Source of the DNA: Andreprevotia chitinilytica DSM 18519
Lineage (GTDB): Bacteria; Pseudomonadota; Gammaproteobacteria; Burkholderiales; Chitinibacteraceae
Reading direction: 5' to 3'
Length of the DNA: 39,420 nt
NCBI RefSeq assembly: GCF_000711875.1
Contig: NZ_JONM01000030.1
Span: forward strand, 1-39,420
Below are positions 7,657-16,589 of this stretch, piece by piece. The notes under the pieces were generated by a model. The model worked only from the letters and a program-made list of their open reading frames with translations. It was not told where the DNA came from and made no database searches. Both the position numbers and the translations under genes were made by a program. Position 1 is the first letter of the stretch, and the number at the start of each line of letters is the position of its first letter.

Positions 7657-7852
7657 CCATGATTCCCTGTGTTATTCGATGAACGGTGTCATCTATTTTG
7701 CATATTTGTCTTAAACCCAATATCCATGCGGCATCGGAGCTGTCTCATCGATAAGACAGTTTGCGGAAAGTGTTAGAAGCGGGTGATATGCGTGCTGATG
7801 GTGTTGCATCCGCGACGCAGTGGGTGCCCGGTTACGCGTGCAAAAACGGGCT

Positions 7853-7935
7853 TGTAGGCCGGGTGATTTGACCCGTGCGGCGCAATGTCTGCGTGCTGCG
7901 TTTGCGGGTTACGCCTGATGGCTAACCCGCCCTAC
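7853..7935. repeat. GTAGG...CCTAC palindromic dispersed repeat
   Basis: The element begins GTAGGCCGGGTGATTTGACC and ends CTAACCCGCCCTAC. Each half carries its own small hairpin (CCGGGT...ACCCG and GCGGGTTA...TAACCCGC). It lies in the gap between nrdA and fbpC, after the end of fbpC. The rest of that gap (about 7660-7850) shows no gene or strong site. The GTAGG/CCTAC borders match those of the elements at 32260 and 36592. Confidence 0.7.
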
Positions 7936-7952
7936 CAGGCAAGGCAGGCGAA

Positions 7953-9029
7953 TTACCGGCCAGACGCCGGATACGTCACTGCCTCACCTTCCACAACGAT
8001 GGCGACTTCGTCGCCCGGTCGCGGCGTTGTGTGGCCGGGCACACGGGCAGTCACGATGACCGACGCCGACAACGGATCGGCAGCGCCGACCAGTGCAAGC
8101 CGCACACAGGCGTCGTGACCATAGAAGTCGACGTCCAGCACGCGGCCCTTGACCTCGGCGTGCTCGAACCCCGCCGCGAGCCGCATCTGCTCCGGCCGCA
8201 GCAGCACGCTCACCGCCCCTGCCCCACCGCCTGACATCGCGGCCTTGGCGATCGGCAATCGCCCCAGCGCACAGGTCACGTAGCCTTGGTCCGCCATCCC
8301 CGGCAACAGCACGGCATCACCGACGAAGCTGGCCAGCTCCGGGCTGACCGGCGTGCGGTACAAGGTTTCCGGGTTCGCCACCTGGATCAGCTGGCCATCC
8401 CAAAGCACGGCCACTTGTTCACCCATCGAGAGCGCTTCGGCTTGATCGTGCGTGACCAACAAGGCAGTCGCCCCCGCCGTGGCGAGTGCGGCCGCGACGG
8501 CCTGGCGGGTTTCCACCCGCAGCGCCGCGTCGAGCGCGGAAAACGGTTCGTCGAGCAGGATCAGGGCTGGGGCCGGGGCCAGCGCACGCGCAAGCGCGAC
8601 GCGTTGTTGCTCCCCGCCGGACAGCGCCTGCGGCGGCCGGTCGGCATAACTGGCTGGCAGGCCAACCAGCTCCAGCAGCTCTTGCACCCGATGTCGCGCC
8701 CGCCGTTGCGCTCGGGGTAGGCCGAACACGATGTTGTCGGCGACGGATAGATACGGAAACAGCGCGCCTTCCTGCGGCACATAACCGATGCGACGGTCTT
8801 CGGCCGGCACATGCAAGCCGGGGCCGGAAATGACGTGGCCGTTGACTTGAATCGTGCCGGTATCCGCGCGCTCGAAGCCGCACAGCAGTCGCAACAAGGT
8901 GGTCTTGCCGCTGCCGGATCGGCCGAGAATCGCCGCGAGGCTGCCGGACGCCACGGTCAGATCGACGCCCCGCAACACGGAATGCGCGCCGAACTGCTTG
9001 CCGAGGCCTTGAACGCTGAGGTTAGCCAT
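7953..9029 (-). CDS. fbpC: Ferric iron ABC transporter, ATP-binding subunit
   Basis: 358 residues. The ABC ATPase has Walker A GRSGSGKTT (36-44), signature LSGGEQQR (136-143), Walker B LILLDEP (about 156-162) and the switch His in LLVTHDQAEAL. A C-terminal TOBE-type domain (about 230-355) fits the FbpC/PotA/CysA subgroup. It energises import through the FbpB permease encoded just upstream (28 bases between the genes). Iron rather than thiamine or polyamine as substrate is inferred from the FbpA-like binding protein in the same operon and the nearby iron-linked genes. Confidence 0.9.
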   Translation of the reverse strand: MANLSVQGLGKQFGAHSVLRGVDLTVASGSLAAILGRSGSGKTTLLRLLCGFERADTGTIQVNGHVISGPGLHVPAEDRRIGYVPQEGALFPYLSVADNIVFGLPRAQRRARHRVQELLELVGLPASYADRPPQALSGGEQQRVALARALAPAPALILLDEPFSALDAALRVETRQAVAAALATAGATALLVTHDQAEALSMGEQVAVLWDGQLIQVANPETLYRTPVSPELASFVGDAVLLPGMADQGYVTCALGRLPIAKAAMSGGGAGAVSVLLRPEQMRLAAGFEHAEVKGRVLDVDFYGHDACVRLALVGAADPLSASVIVTARVPGHTTPRPGDEVAIVVEGEAVTYPASGR

Positions 9030-9057
9030 ATCGAGTTATCAGGGAGTTAAGAAGGCG

Positions 9058-10683
9058 CTAGGAAGTCGCGCCAAGCACCGCTGTCTTGCCAAACAACGAC
9101 ATCAACAGCCAGGTTGAAATAAGCGAAAAACCGACCAGGATCGCCGCATATGGCGCGGCAGCAGCAAAGGCCAGCGCCGCCGTATCGGCCCATACCTGCA
9201 TCGCCAATGTTTGCGTGCCGATCGGCGCGAGCAGCAATGTCGCCGTCAGTTCGGTCATCACGGAGATGAATACCAGAGCGGCGGCGCAACCCAATCCGGG
9301 GCCGGCCAGCGGCAAGACCACGCGCCACAATGTTTGCCAGCGATTGAGGCCCAGCGAGCGGGCGGCGTCTTCCAGCCGGGGCTCCACTTGCAACAATGCG
9401 GCGCGCACGCTGACCAGCGCCAATGGCAGGAACAGGATGGCGTAGGCGACCACCAGCAAGGCAGCACTTTGATACAGCGGCCGTAGCGCCTGGATCGCCA
9501 GCGAGACAATGGCGAGCGCGATCACAATCCCCGGCAAGCCTTGCGCCAGATAGACGATGCGCTCCAGCAACGTGGCAATCCGCCCGGGATGCCGGGCGAG
9601 CAACAGGCCGAGCGGCAGCGCCAGTACAGTGGTCAGCGCCGCACCGGCCAAGCCCAGACCGACCGACGACAAGGTGGCATCGAGCACCAGCGGCAAGGAC
9701 ACCTCGACCGGCGTAATCGCCGCATCGCCATGCTGCAGCAGCCAGTAGACGATCATGCCCAGCGGCATGCCCAGGGTCACCAGCGTCAGGCCGGCAAAGC
9801 TCGCCAGCACCGGCCACTTGCCCCAGCCCAAGTGGTAGCGCGCCGGTGCACGACGCGCGCCGCGATCCATGCGGTCATAGCGCGACAGGCCGCGCACCCG
9901 GAACTCCAGCGCGAGGCAGACGAGGCAGAGCAGCATCAGGATGCTGGCCAGCATCGACGCCCCCGAGCCGTCGAAGCTCAGGCGGTACTCGGCATAGATT
10001 TCGGTAGTGAAGGTGCGAAAGCGCAACAGCGCAAACGCGCCGAATTCAGACAATGTGCCAAGCGCGACCAGCAACATGCCACCGAGCAGCGCCGGCTTGA
10101 GCTGCGGCAACACCACCCGGAAAAAGCGCGTCCACGGGCCGAGGCCGAGCGAGCGGGCGGTTTCTTCCAGCGCCGGGTCCATGCCGCGCAAGGCGGCTGC
10201 CACCGGCAAGTAGATCAAGGGATAGTAGGCCGTGGTGACCACCAGCAAAGCGCCGTTGAAATCCTGCAGCGATTCGCTGAACGACACCCAGGCGTAGCTG
10301 GTGATGAAGGGCGGCACGGCCAATGGCGCCGCCGCCAGCACTGCCCATATCTTGCGGCCGGGCAAATGCGTGCGCTCGACAAACCACGCCGCCGCCGCAC
10401 CAACGATGGCGGATGTGACCGTAGCCGCGGCCACGATCATGAGCGTGTTGAGCGCCAGCTCGCCGACGATGGGCCGGAACACCAGCTCGGCCGCATTGGC
10501 CGCGCCAAAACCCAGCGCCTGCCGCAGCGTAAAGGCCAGCGGCAGCAGCACCAGCAAGGCGACACAGGCCGCCGCGCCAAACAGCCAGAACGACGCCCGC
10601 CCGCGCACGGTAACGTGGCGGGCGGGCGTCGTCGGCTGGGTCGCTGGCCGGATCACCGGCTGGACTGCCTGCGTCATTGCCAT
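9058..10683 (-). CDS. fbpB: Ferric iron ABC transporter, permease subunit
   Basis: 541 residues with about twelve hydrophobic segments arranged as two homologous permease halves. Each half has the cytoplasmic EAA loop that contacts the ATPase: EETARSLGLGPWTRFFRVVLP in the first half and EDAARSLGLNRWQTLWRVVLP in the second. This fused two-domain permease is typical of FbpB/AfuB. The N-terminal about 35 residues are a polar cytosolic tail. It lies between the binding-protein and ATPase genes, with 11 bases to fbpA and 28 to fbpC. Confidence 0.92.
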   Translation of the reverse strand: MAMTQAVQPVIRPATQPTTPARHVTVRGRASFWLFGAAACVALLVLLPLAFTLRQALGFGAANAAELVFRPIVGELALNTLMIVAAATVTSAIVGAAAAWFVERTHLPGRKIWAVLAAAPLAVPPFITSYAWVSFSESLQDFNGALLVVTTAYYPLIYLPVAAALRGMDPALEETARSLGLGPWTRFFRVVLPQLKPALLGGMLLVALGTLSEFGAFALLRFRTFTTEIYAEYRLSFDGSGASMLASILMLLCLVCLALEFRVRGLSRYDRMDRGARRAPARYHLGWGKWPVLASFAGLTLVTLGMPLGMIVYWLLQHGDAAITPVEVSLPLVLDATLSSVGLGLAGAALTTVLALPLGLLLARHPGRIATLLERIVYLAQGLPGIVIALAIVSLAIQALRPLYQSAALLVVAYAILFLPLALVSVRAALLQVEPRLEDAARSLGLNRWQTLWRVVLPLAGPGLGCAAALVFISVMTELTATLLLAPIGTQTLAMQVWADTAALAFAAAAPYAAILVGFSLISTWLLMSLFGKTAVLGATS

Positions 10684-10694
10684 CGAACCCTCAT

Positions 10695-11702
10695 TTACAG
10701 CAGACCAGCCTTGCGCAGCAGCGCAACTGCTTGGCTGTCGTCACCCAGTTTCTGCATATCGAGCTGCGGCGGATTGATCTGGTTGAATGGCTTGAGGATG
10801 GGGTCCGGTGCAACGCCAGCATGCAGCGGGTATTCGTAAGTGACCTTGCTGTTCGCCATCAATTGCTGCGCACGCGGGCTCACCAGATACGCGAGGAACT
10901 TGTTGGCTACCTCCGCGTTTTTCGAGCTTTTGAGCACTGCAGCGCCAGAGACGTTCAACAGCGCGCCGACATCAGCATTGCCGAAGTGGTACAGCGCGCT
11001 GTGCGTGCCCTTGTCGCCCATTTCGGTGTGCAGACGCGCCCAGTAATAGTTGTTGATGATGCCGGTCGCCACCGCGCCGCGATTCACCGCCGCCACCACG
11101 CCCTCGTTGTCGTCGAAGATTTGCGCGTTGGTACGCAGGCCCTTCAGCCATTCCAGCGTGGCGGCTTCGCCCTTGAGTGCCAGCACGGCGCTTACCAGCG
11201 GCAGGAAGTCGCCATCGCTCGGCGCAATCGCGATCTTGCCTTTCCAGGCCGGCTTGCCCAAGTCGAGCAAGGAGGCCGGCATTTGTTCCGGCTTGATCAT
11301 CTTGGTGTTGTAAGCGAGTACGTTCTCACGCGCCATCACGCCGACCCACACGCCAGTCGGTGAGCTGTAATGCGCCGGAATTTCACCGAACGTGGCCGGC
11401 TGCACCTTGCTCAGCATGCCCTTGCCTTCCAGCAACATCAGTTCCGGCGAGTTGGAGGTCAGATAGACATCGGCCGGCGACGACTGGCCTTCGGCGACCA
11501 GCTGCGCAGCCAGTTGCGGGCCTTCACCGGTGTGCACGCGCACAGCGATGCCGGATTGCTTTTCAAAATCCTTGGTCAACAACGTGACCGTTTGCGGGTG
11601 CTGGGCGCTGTAGAGCGTGAGCGTGGCGGCATGGGCCGCGCCGACGAAGGAAGCGGCAAGCAGCGCTGCAATGCCGGCAACGCGGGAGAAGCGGGAAACC
11701 AT
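10695..11702 (-). CDS. fbpA: Ferric iron ABC transporter, periplasmic binding protein
   Basis: 335 residues. The signal peptide ends in AHA (about residues 23-25), giving a mature protein starting ATLTLYSAQHP. The YSAQHP strand and adjacent Tyr pair Y219-Y220 (INNYYWARL) are the signature of FbpA/FutA/IdiA ferric-binding proteins, where the tyrosines coordinate Fe3+. The ATG at 11702 is chosen because GGAG lies eight bases upstream and a proper signal peptide follows; an upstream ATG at 11777 would add 25 polar residues. It is first in the fbpABC order and delivers iron to FbpB/FbpC. Confidence 0.93.
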   Translation of the reverse strand: MVSRFSRVAGIAALLAASFVGAAHAATLTLYSAQHPQTVTLLTKDFEKQSGIAVRVHTGEGPQLAAQLVAEGQSSPADVYLTSNSPELMLLEGKGMLSKVQPATFGEIPAHYSSPTGVWVGVMARENVLAYNTKMIKPEQMPASLLDLGKPAWKGKIAIAPSDGDFLPLVSAVLALKGEAATLEWLKGLRTNAQIFDDNEGVVAAVNRGAVATGIINNYYWARLHTEMGDKGTHSALYHFGNADVGALLNVSGAAVLKSSKNAEVANKFLAYLVSPRAQQLMANSKVTYEYPLHAGVAPDPILKPFNQINPPQLDMQKLGDDSQAVALLRKAGLL

Positions 11703-11757
11703 CGGGATGACTCCAGTTGTAATGATCAAACTCATGCGAAAAACGGGGGTGTCTTCT

Positions 11758-11924
11758 CCCCTCTCACTCGCGTGCAAGGCTTTAGCCTTGCCCAGCTATT
11801 AGTGGGAGAGGGGCTGGGGGAGAGGATCGGCCAAAATGCAGCGATCTTTTCACTACCCTCACCCTAGCCCTCTCCCACTTTCCCTGAACAAGGCTTTAAA
11901 AGCCTTGCACGGGATGGGAGAGGG
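11758..11924. repeat. Two inverted about 69-base copies of a dispersed palindromic repeat
   Basis: Left copy about 11758-11825, right copy about 11856-11924 in inverse orientation. Each is bordered by CCCTCTC/GAGAGGG stretches and contains an inner hairpin (GCAAGGCTTTAGCCTTG on the left, AAGGCTTTAAAAGCCTT on the right). The whole 170 bases could fold into a large cruciform. It fills the gap between the peroxidase gene and fbpA; both are read on the minus strand, so it may uncouple their expression. I see no separate promoter for fbpA. Confidence 0.8.
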
Positions 11925-11969
11925 AACAGAAAGATCGTGAACCTGCGCCTACCAATTCAAAGACGCCAA

Positions 11970-13271
11970 TCAACCCAAGCCATCAAACAACGCCGCACCA
12001 ATAAACGAACCTTCACGCGCGCCCGCCGGGCAAGCGAAGACCGCGCTGCCGACATGCGTGGTGTACTGGTTCATGATGTCTTCGGTCGCCAGTGTCTTGT
12101 TGATCTTGATGAAGCCGGTGCGCGGATCGCGCTGGTAGGCCATGAAGAACAGGCCGGCGTCGTACATCACGCCTTGCCGCCAGGGCGGCCAGCGCTCGGC
12201 GTAGAAATTGGCACCGTCGTTATACGAATAGGCGCGACGCAGGATCTGCGCGCCGTCGTTATGGGCGGCGGATGCAACGCGGGAATGCGCAGTCGCGGGA
12301 ATCACCGGGTTGCCATCTTTATCGGTGGCAGCCAGGTCGAGCGGATCGAACTCGTGCGCTTTGCCGAGCGGCGCGCCGTTGTGCTTGTAGCGCCCAACCA
12401 CCTGCTGCTGGAAATCGAGATCGGTCTTGTCCCAGTGCTCCAGCGAAATGCGGATGCGCCGCACGACGAGGTAGGAGCCGTTCTTCATCCAGCCGCCTTC
12501 GTCGCCCACCCAGACCACTTTGTCCATCACATCCGGGGTGTGCGGCGGGTTGTTGGTACCGTCCTTGAATCCCATCAGGTTGCGTGGCGTGCCGCCGCCG
12601 GGCGCGCCGCTGGCAAAGCCGGTCTGCGCCCATTTGATCGTGGCGATGCCGGCAGCAAGGCTGGCCAGTTGGCGCACAGCGTGGAAGGCCACTTGCGGGT
12701 CGTCCGCACAGGCTTGAATGCTCAGATCGCCACCGGATTTCTCCGGCACCAGTTGATCGCCGTTGAACTTGGGCAGATCCACCAGCGCTTCCGGCCGGCG
12801 CGATGCCAAGCCATAGCGGTCGACGCCGTCACGCATGAACAGCCCCGGCCCGAAGCCGAAGGTGATGGTCAGGCGAGCCGGTGCCAAGCCCAGCGCATCG
12901 CCGGAATCGGCTGGCGGAACGTCGGGGTCGTTGCCAAGCGGCACGGCCGTTTCGCCACGCGTCATGCGGTTGGCGGCGTCAGTCCAGCGCTTGAGCAATT
13001 CGATGACGTCAGCACGCTTGGTCGTATCGAGGTCGAATGCGGCGAAATAGCTGCTGGTCTGCTGCGGCGCGGTGAGGATGCCGCTTTGATGCGCGCCGAA
13101 GAATGGCTCGACCGGCAGCTTGCCGCTGGCGGCTTTCGCGCTCTGGGCCTTGGTCAATTCGGCTGCGGCAGCGAAACCGGTCAGCCCGAGCGTGCCGATG
13201 GCAGCGGCCAGCGTGCCGGTCGCGCTCAGGAAGCGGCGTCGGGACAGTTGAGGTGAATTTTTATTTTTCAT
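11970..13271 (-). CDS. efeB: Dyp-type heme peroxidase, EfeB-like, Tat-exported
   Basis: 433 residues. The N-terminus carries a twin-arginine motif SRRRFLS (10-16) and a hydrophobic stretch, so the folded heme protein should be exported by Tat. The GxxDG motif GFKDG (234-238) supplies the distal catalytic Asp237, and H329 with the ILRRAYSY segment fits the proximal heme His and conserved Arg. EfeB proteins act on peroxide or on ferrous iron/heme in the periplasm. The start overlaps the stop of the beta-propeller gene upstream (ATGA, 13268-13271), so the two are translationally coupled. The usual EfeU permease and EfeO are not seen nearby; the FbpABC system lies downstream instead. Confidence 0.9.
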   Translation of the reverse strand: MKNKNSPQLSRRRFLSATGTLAAAIGTLGLTGFAAAAELTKAQSAKAASGKLPVEPFFGAHQSGILTAPQQTSSYFAAFDLDTTKRADVIELLKRWTDAANRMTRGETAVPLGNDPDVPPADSGDALGLAPARLTITFGFGPGLFMRDGVDRYGLASRRPEALVDLPKFNGDQLVPEKSGGDLSIQACADDPQVAFHAVRQLASLAAGIATIKWAQTGFASGAPGGGTPRNLMGFKDGTNNPPHTPDVMDKVVWVGDEGGWMKNGSYLVVRRIRISLEHWDKTDLDFQQQVVGRYKHNGAPLGKAHEFDPLDLAATDKDGNPVIPATAHSRVASAAHNDGAQILRRAYSYNDGANFYAERWPPWRQGVMYDAGLFFMAYQRDPRTGFIKINKTLATEDIMNQYTTHVGSAVFACPAGAREGSFIGAALFDGLG

Positions 13272-14410
13272 TTGGCCAGGACGAGCATGTTCACGTCGTC
13301 TTCCACGTAATAAAAACCGTCGCCAGCGGAGTTCATCGCGATGCCGAACAAGTCACCGTTGCCGGGCGGAGTTTGAGCACGGTTGGCATCGATCCAGCGG
13401 GCAAACAGCTGCTTGCCGGTAGCCGGGTCGATCTCGACCACCTTGCCGTTCTGGCCATTGGTCACCAGCAGGTGGCCAGCCGGGGTCATGGTCATCGCCA
13501 GCGGGCGCAACAACATCCCATCGTGAGTCAGCGTGCGGCCGACGCCAGCGCTGGAGGTGCGGGTAGTGGCATCCCAGATTTCGCTGATGCGGTTGCCGAG
13601 CGCGTCGGACACGTACAGTTTGTCTTCCTTGCCGAGTGCGAGGCCGGTCGGGCCGATCAGGAACACGCCCTTGTCGGCCTGCTCACCAAAGCCGCCGGCA
13701 ACGACGGTTTGGTTAGCGATCACTGGTGGCTTGCCATCGGCGATGGTCAATTCGAGGCGTAGCACGGTGGATTGGTTGACTACTGGCGGCGCACCTTTGG
13801 CGCTGCCGACGCCGAAACCGGCGTTGCTGACGAACAGGGTGGCAGTCGACCCGTTGTCGATCACCGCCATATTGCCCCACGGGTCATTGATGTTCGGGCC
13901 GGACCAGACATCCGCGACCTTGCCTTGCGAATCGAGCACGATCAGGCAACCGGCGCCCTTGGTATCGGTAGTGCCGTCGTTGCTGGGCGTACTGCCGACG
14001 ATGACCCAACCGCTCTTGAGCATGGTCATGGCAGTGCCGAAGCCGACGCCGCCGGGGCAAGTCGCTAGCTCATGCGGCAGTTGCGCAAACAGCGAGAGCT
14101 TCTTGGTGGTCGGGTTGTAATTGACGATGGTGGTGCCGACGCCTTGCAGGTTGGCGGCGTTGTTGAAGTTGGTGATCAACACATCGTCTTTCTGGATCTT
14201 GCCGGCCGAGACCGGCGCTACCACGATGGCATACGGATTCTGGTCACCGTTGTCCGGCACGGTGCTGGTCAGGACGGTGTGCTTCTTGATCGTCGGCAAA
14301 AAGCCTTGCGGCTCATCGGCAGCCTGAGCGACGCTGCCCAAGGCGAGCAACATGGCCAACGAGAGTGCCTTGCAACTCAGGCCAAGGCTGGATAGGTGCA
14401 AACGCGTCAT
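13268..14410 (-). CDS. Periplasmic NHL/beta-propeller protein of unknown function
   Basis: 380 residues with a signal peptide ending AQA (28-30). The mature protein has repeated strand blocks (GGVGFGTAMTMLKSGWVIVGS, GLALGKEDKLYVSDALGNRISEI, AMTMTPAGHLLVTNGQNGKVVEIDP) typical of NHL/SMP-30-like six-bladed propellers. No catalytic residues can be named. The ATG at 14410 has AAGGAG seven bases upstream and is preferred over the ATG at 14428. It overlaps efeB by four bases and lies just downstream of a Fur-box-like sequence, so a role linked to iron or to the peroxidase (for example substrate or partner binding) is inferred. Confidence 0.8.
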   Translation of the reverse strand: MTRLHLSSLGLSCKALSLAMLLALGSVAQAADEPQGFLPTIKKHTVLTSTVPDNGDQNPYAIVVAPVSAGKIQKDDVLITNFNNAANLQGVGTTIVNYNPTTKKLSLFAQLPHELATCPGGVGFGTAMTMLKSGWVIVGSTPSNDGTTDTKGAGCLIVLDSQGKVADVWSGPNINDPWGNMAVIDNGSTATLFVSNAGFGVGSAKGAPPVVNQSTVLRLELTIADGKPPVIANQTVVAGGFGEQADKGVFLIGPTGLALGKEDKLYVSDALGNRISEIWDATTRTSSAGVGRTLTHDGMLLRPLAMTMTPAGHLLVTNGQNGKVVEIDPATGKQLFARWIDANRAQTPPGNGDLFGIAMNSAGDGFYYVEDDVNMLVLAK

Positions 14411-14461
14411 CTGCGTTCTCCTTTTCAATATTTAGTGCGCGGGATCATGACAATCCTGCAT

Positions 14462-14480
14462 CTTAATAATAATGATTAGC
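14462..14480 (-). promoter_or_regulatory. Fur-box-like operator before the beta-propeller/peroxidase genes
   Basis: CTTAATAATAATGATTAGC matches the classical 19-base Fur consensus GATAATGATAATCATTATC at 14 of 19 positions by eye. It lies about 50 bases upstream of the start at 14410. It suggests induction of the downstream genes under iron limitation. Confidence 0.65.
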
Positions 14481-14590
14481 GTTATACCGGCGTCATCGGC
14501 CGAATGCCAATCGGTTTTTGCATGGACGGTGGCATTTGGGGCTGGCTTGCGGCAAACGTCGCTGAAAAACAGGGTTGGTCGCTTACGCAT

Positions 14591-14616
14591 CCCCTCTCCC
14601 ACTTGTGGGAGAGGGA
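14591..14616. repeat. Short CCCTCTCCCAC hairpin after the porin gene
   Basis: CCCTCTCCCAC (14592-14602) and GTGGGAGAGGG (14605-14615) are perfect complements. The sequence belongs to the same CCCTCTCCC class as the repeats at 11758-11924. It lies 38 bases beyond the porin stop codon and could stop or stabilise its transcript, but no T-run follows. Confidence 0.6.
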
Positions 14617-14652
14617 AGAATGCCCCTCTGGCAATCGCTCATGGGCAGATAC

Positions 14653-16215
14653 TTAGAAAGTGATATTCGTCCGCAGCCCCACCAGCCAGATGTTGTTGAT
14701 TTTCTGGGTCGTGTCTTTCGGATTCAGGATGCCAGCGCCGGGGTTGAGCGTGTACTGGACATCGGCCTGCAGCTGCCACCACGGGGCGACCTGGTATTGG
14801 TAAGTCGCTTCCAGATAGGTTTCGCCGCTGCGCATCGGCAGCCCTTGGTCGGCATCGAATTCACGTGCATGGCTGCCCACACGCGCGTAACCCATGCCGA
14901 GCCCGGCAGTATCGCTATCGCGCCCTTCGAATGGCGCGGTCAGCGTCACACCGGCATTGGCGCTGAAGCTGATCACGTTGCGATCACCCGGTGCGCCCAT
15001 GATCCGGGTAAACACATTCAACGTTCGGCTGCTGTCTTCACTCGGGCGCCAGATCATCTGGTCGGCTACGGCATACACGCTGTAGTTGCCGTGATGCTGC
15101 GCCGCGTTGCCGCTGCTGGCCGGGTCAGCGAGTGACAAACCACCGTCGTCATAACGCTGATCGGCAAAGCGCAGATTGTTGTACCAGAACCCCAGCTTGT
15201 AGTTGCCGGGCAGGCCACGCTTGCCGCCGGTTTCGATCTCGCCGGCCGCCGGCTGGTTGACGGCGTACTGCAGCTCGCCGATGAACAACTTGCCTTTGTG
15301 CGTGCTGAACGTGGTGCCGTGGGCATTCGCCAGCTGCGGGTCGGCATTGGTGCTGTCGCCGGCCGGGTTGCCGTCGAATATGCCGCCAAGCACGGTGAGC
15401 GAATCGGTCGGACGAGCACGTACTCGTACACCAATGCCGGACAAGGGATACGCAGGGCCACCGGACGGCATGTCAAAGGACGGCACGGCTGGCCAACCGA
15501 ACATGGTGTTGATGAAGGTGCCGGCGTATTGGCTGACCATGAATTCCTGGTCGATGCTCTGCTGGCCGATCTTCACGTCGAGCTTGTCGTCGAGAAATTT
15601 CTGCTGATACCACAGCTCCCACAAGCGCGCGCCCGGATCGGCCTCGATGCCGCTGGCGGTCTGGATGGTGCCGAGGCTGCTGGAGCTCAGGTTCTGGCCG
15701 TGGATGTGCAGCACGCTCGCGTTGAAGTTGCCGCCCTGCCAGCCGAATGCCCGTTGGGTGTCGAGACCGACCGTCACGGTGGTCAGCCCGTTGTAGGCGT
15801 GGCTGCGCTCCATGCCGCCGCTGAGGTTGCCGAACACCTCGCTCGTCTCCGTCAGGCCCACGGTAACGCCGGAGCGCCACAACCAACTGCGCAGGCCACC
15901 GATATCACCCAGCATCGTTTGGCGATTCCAGAGACCGGTCCACTGATCAAGCGGCTTCGCCTTGATCGATTGATCCGCCTCCGGCAGATCGGCCGGGTTC
16001 ACGTCGCTGTCAGCGAGCTGCTTGACTTCGGGAGCTGCTGACGTCGCAGCTTCAGCAGCAACGGCCGGATTCGCCCACATCCAGGTCGAAGCAAATGCCA
16101 TTGCCAGCGCCAGCTTCAGTGCCCGCAGGGGAGGCAGCGAGCCGCCCTCACCGCATATACATCCTTGCGCCGGGCCAATACCAACGCCACCCGCCGTTTT
16201 TGAAAACCTTGCCAC
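14653..16215 (-). CDS. Outer-membrane porin, OprB-like
   Basis: About 520 residues. A hydrophobic export segment (ALKLALAMAFASTWMWANPAVAA) precedes the mature protein, which has many alternating beta-strand segments and ends in Phe (LVGLRTNITF), the C-terminal signal for BAM insertion. RSWLWRSGVTVGLTETSEVFGNLSGG and the long strand ladder resemble carbohydrate-selective porins of the OprB type. The start is unclear. No ATG lies at a normal distance from the export segment; GTG at 16215 has GGGAG upstream but gives an unusually long n-region, and an ATG at 16335 lies inside a Fur-like site. A small indel near the 5' end is possible. The context with iron genes suggests uptake of an iron-related or sugar substrate. 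Confidence 0.8.
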   Translation of the reverse strand: MARFSKTAGGVGIGPAQGCICGEGGSLPPLRALKLALAMAFASTWMWANPAVAAEAATSAAPEVKQLADSDVNPADLPEADQSIKAKPLDQWTGLWNRQTMLGDIGGLRSWLWRSGVTVGLTETSEVFGNLSGGMERSHAYNGLTTVTVGLDTQRAFGWQGGNFNASVLHIHGQNLSSSSLGTIQTASGIEADPGARLWELWYQQKFLDDKLDVKIGQQSIDQEFMVSQYAGTFINTMFGWPAVPSFDMPSGGPAYPLSGIGVRVRARPTDSLTVLGGIFDGNPAGDSTNADPQLANAHGTTFSTHKGKLFIGELQYAVNQPAAGEIETGGKRGLPGNYKLGFWYNNLRFADQRYDDGGLSLADPASSGNAAQHHGNYSVYAVADQMIWRPSEDSSRTLNVFTRIMGAPGDRNVISFSANAGVTLTAPFEGRDSDTAGLGMGYARVGSHAREFDADQGLPMRSGETYLEATYQYQVAPWWQLQADVQYTLNPGAGILNPKDTTQKINNIWLVGLRTNITF

Positions 16216-16308
16216 CTTTTCTCTCCCTGTTTGCCAGGCCGCACATGGCGTGCAGACCTCGCCGATCTGGCCGTTCGTGGTTCGCCCGAACTGCAAAACC
16301 ACATTTTT

Positions 16309-16327
16309 TAAAATAAGAATTATTTCC
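16309..16327 (-). promoter_or_regulatory. Possible Fur box upstream of the porin gene
   Basis: TAAAATAAGAATTATTTCC agrees with the 19-base Fur consensus at 12 of 19 positions by eye and contains the inverted repeat AATAAGAATTATT. It lies about 95 bases before the proposed GTG start. If real, it would place the porin under the same control as the beta-propeller/peroxidase pair. Confidence 0.4.
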
Positions 16328-16500
16328 ATTCGCAATCGGCGCGATCTTAATCTGACTTCTCTTTCACCGTCAATATTGCCAACTACTTACCGTGAACTTC
16401 ATCGAAAAAGTGGGATTTGGGGCAAAACGATCAGCACCCAAAGCATGGCGTTGCCAGGGAGGAACTTGCAAAATGAACAGCATGTGCTGCGTGCAGCAAC

Positions 16501-16532
16501 AAAAAGGGCAAGCCGGTTGGCTTGCCCTTTTT
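16501..16532. terminator. Bidirectional terminator between porin region and slyD
   Basis: AAAAAGGGCAAGCC (16501-16514) and GGCTTGCCCTTTTT (16519-16532) are perfect complements with a GGTT loop. Runs of A and T on either side allow termination on both strands. It follows slyD (minus strand, ends 16590). The stretch 16336-16500 otherwise shows no gene. Confidence 0.85.
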
Positions 16533-16589
16533 GCCTGGCGATCCAGCGCTGCGGCTGGTATCCCCTAGCCCTGCCTGACTCGGCGCGGC

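Noticed and set aside
9541-10839. A 432-codon plus-strand frame opposite fbpB
   Set aside because: Gln/Arg/His-rich translation typical of the complement of hydrophobic membrane-protein codons.
11937-13256. A 439-codon plus-strand frame opposite the Dyp peroxidase
   Set aside because: The minus strand has the Tat signal, GFKDG and heme ligands; the plus frame has none.
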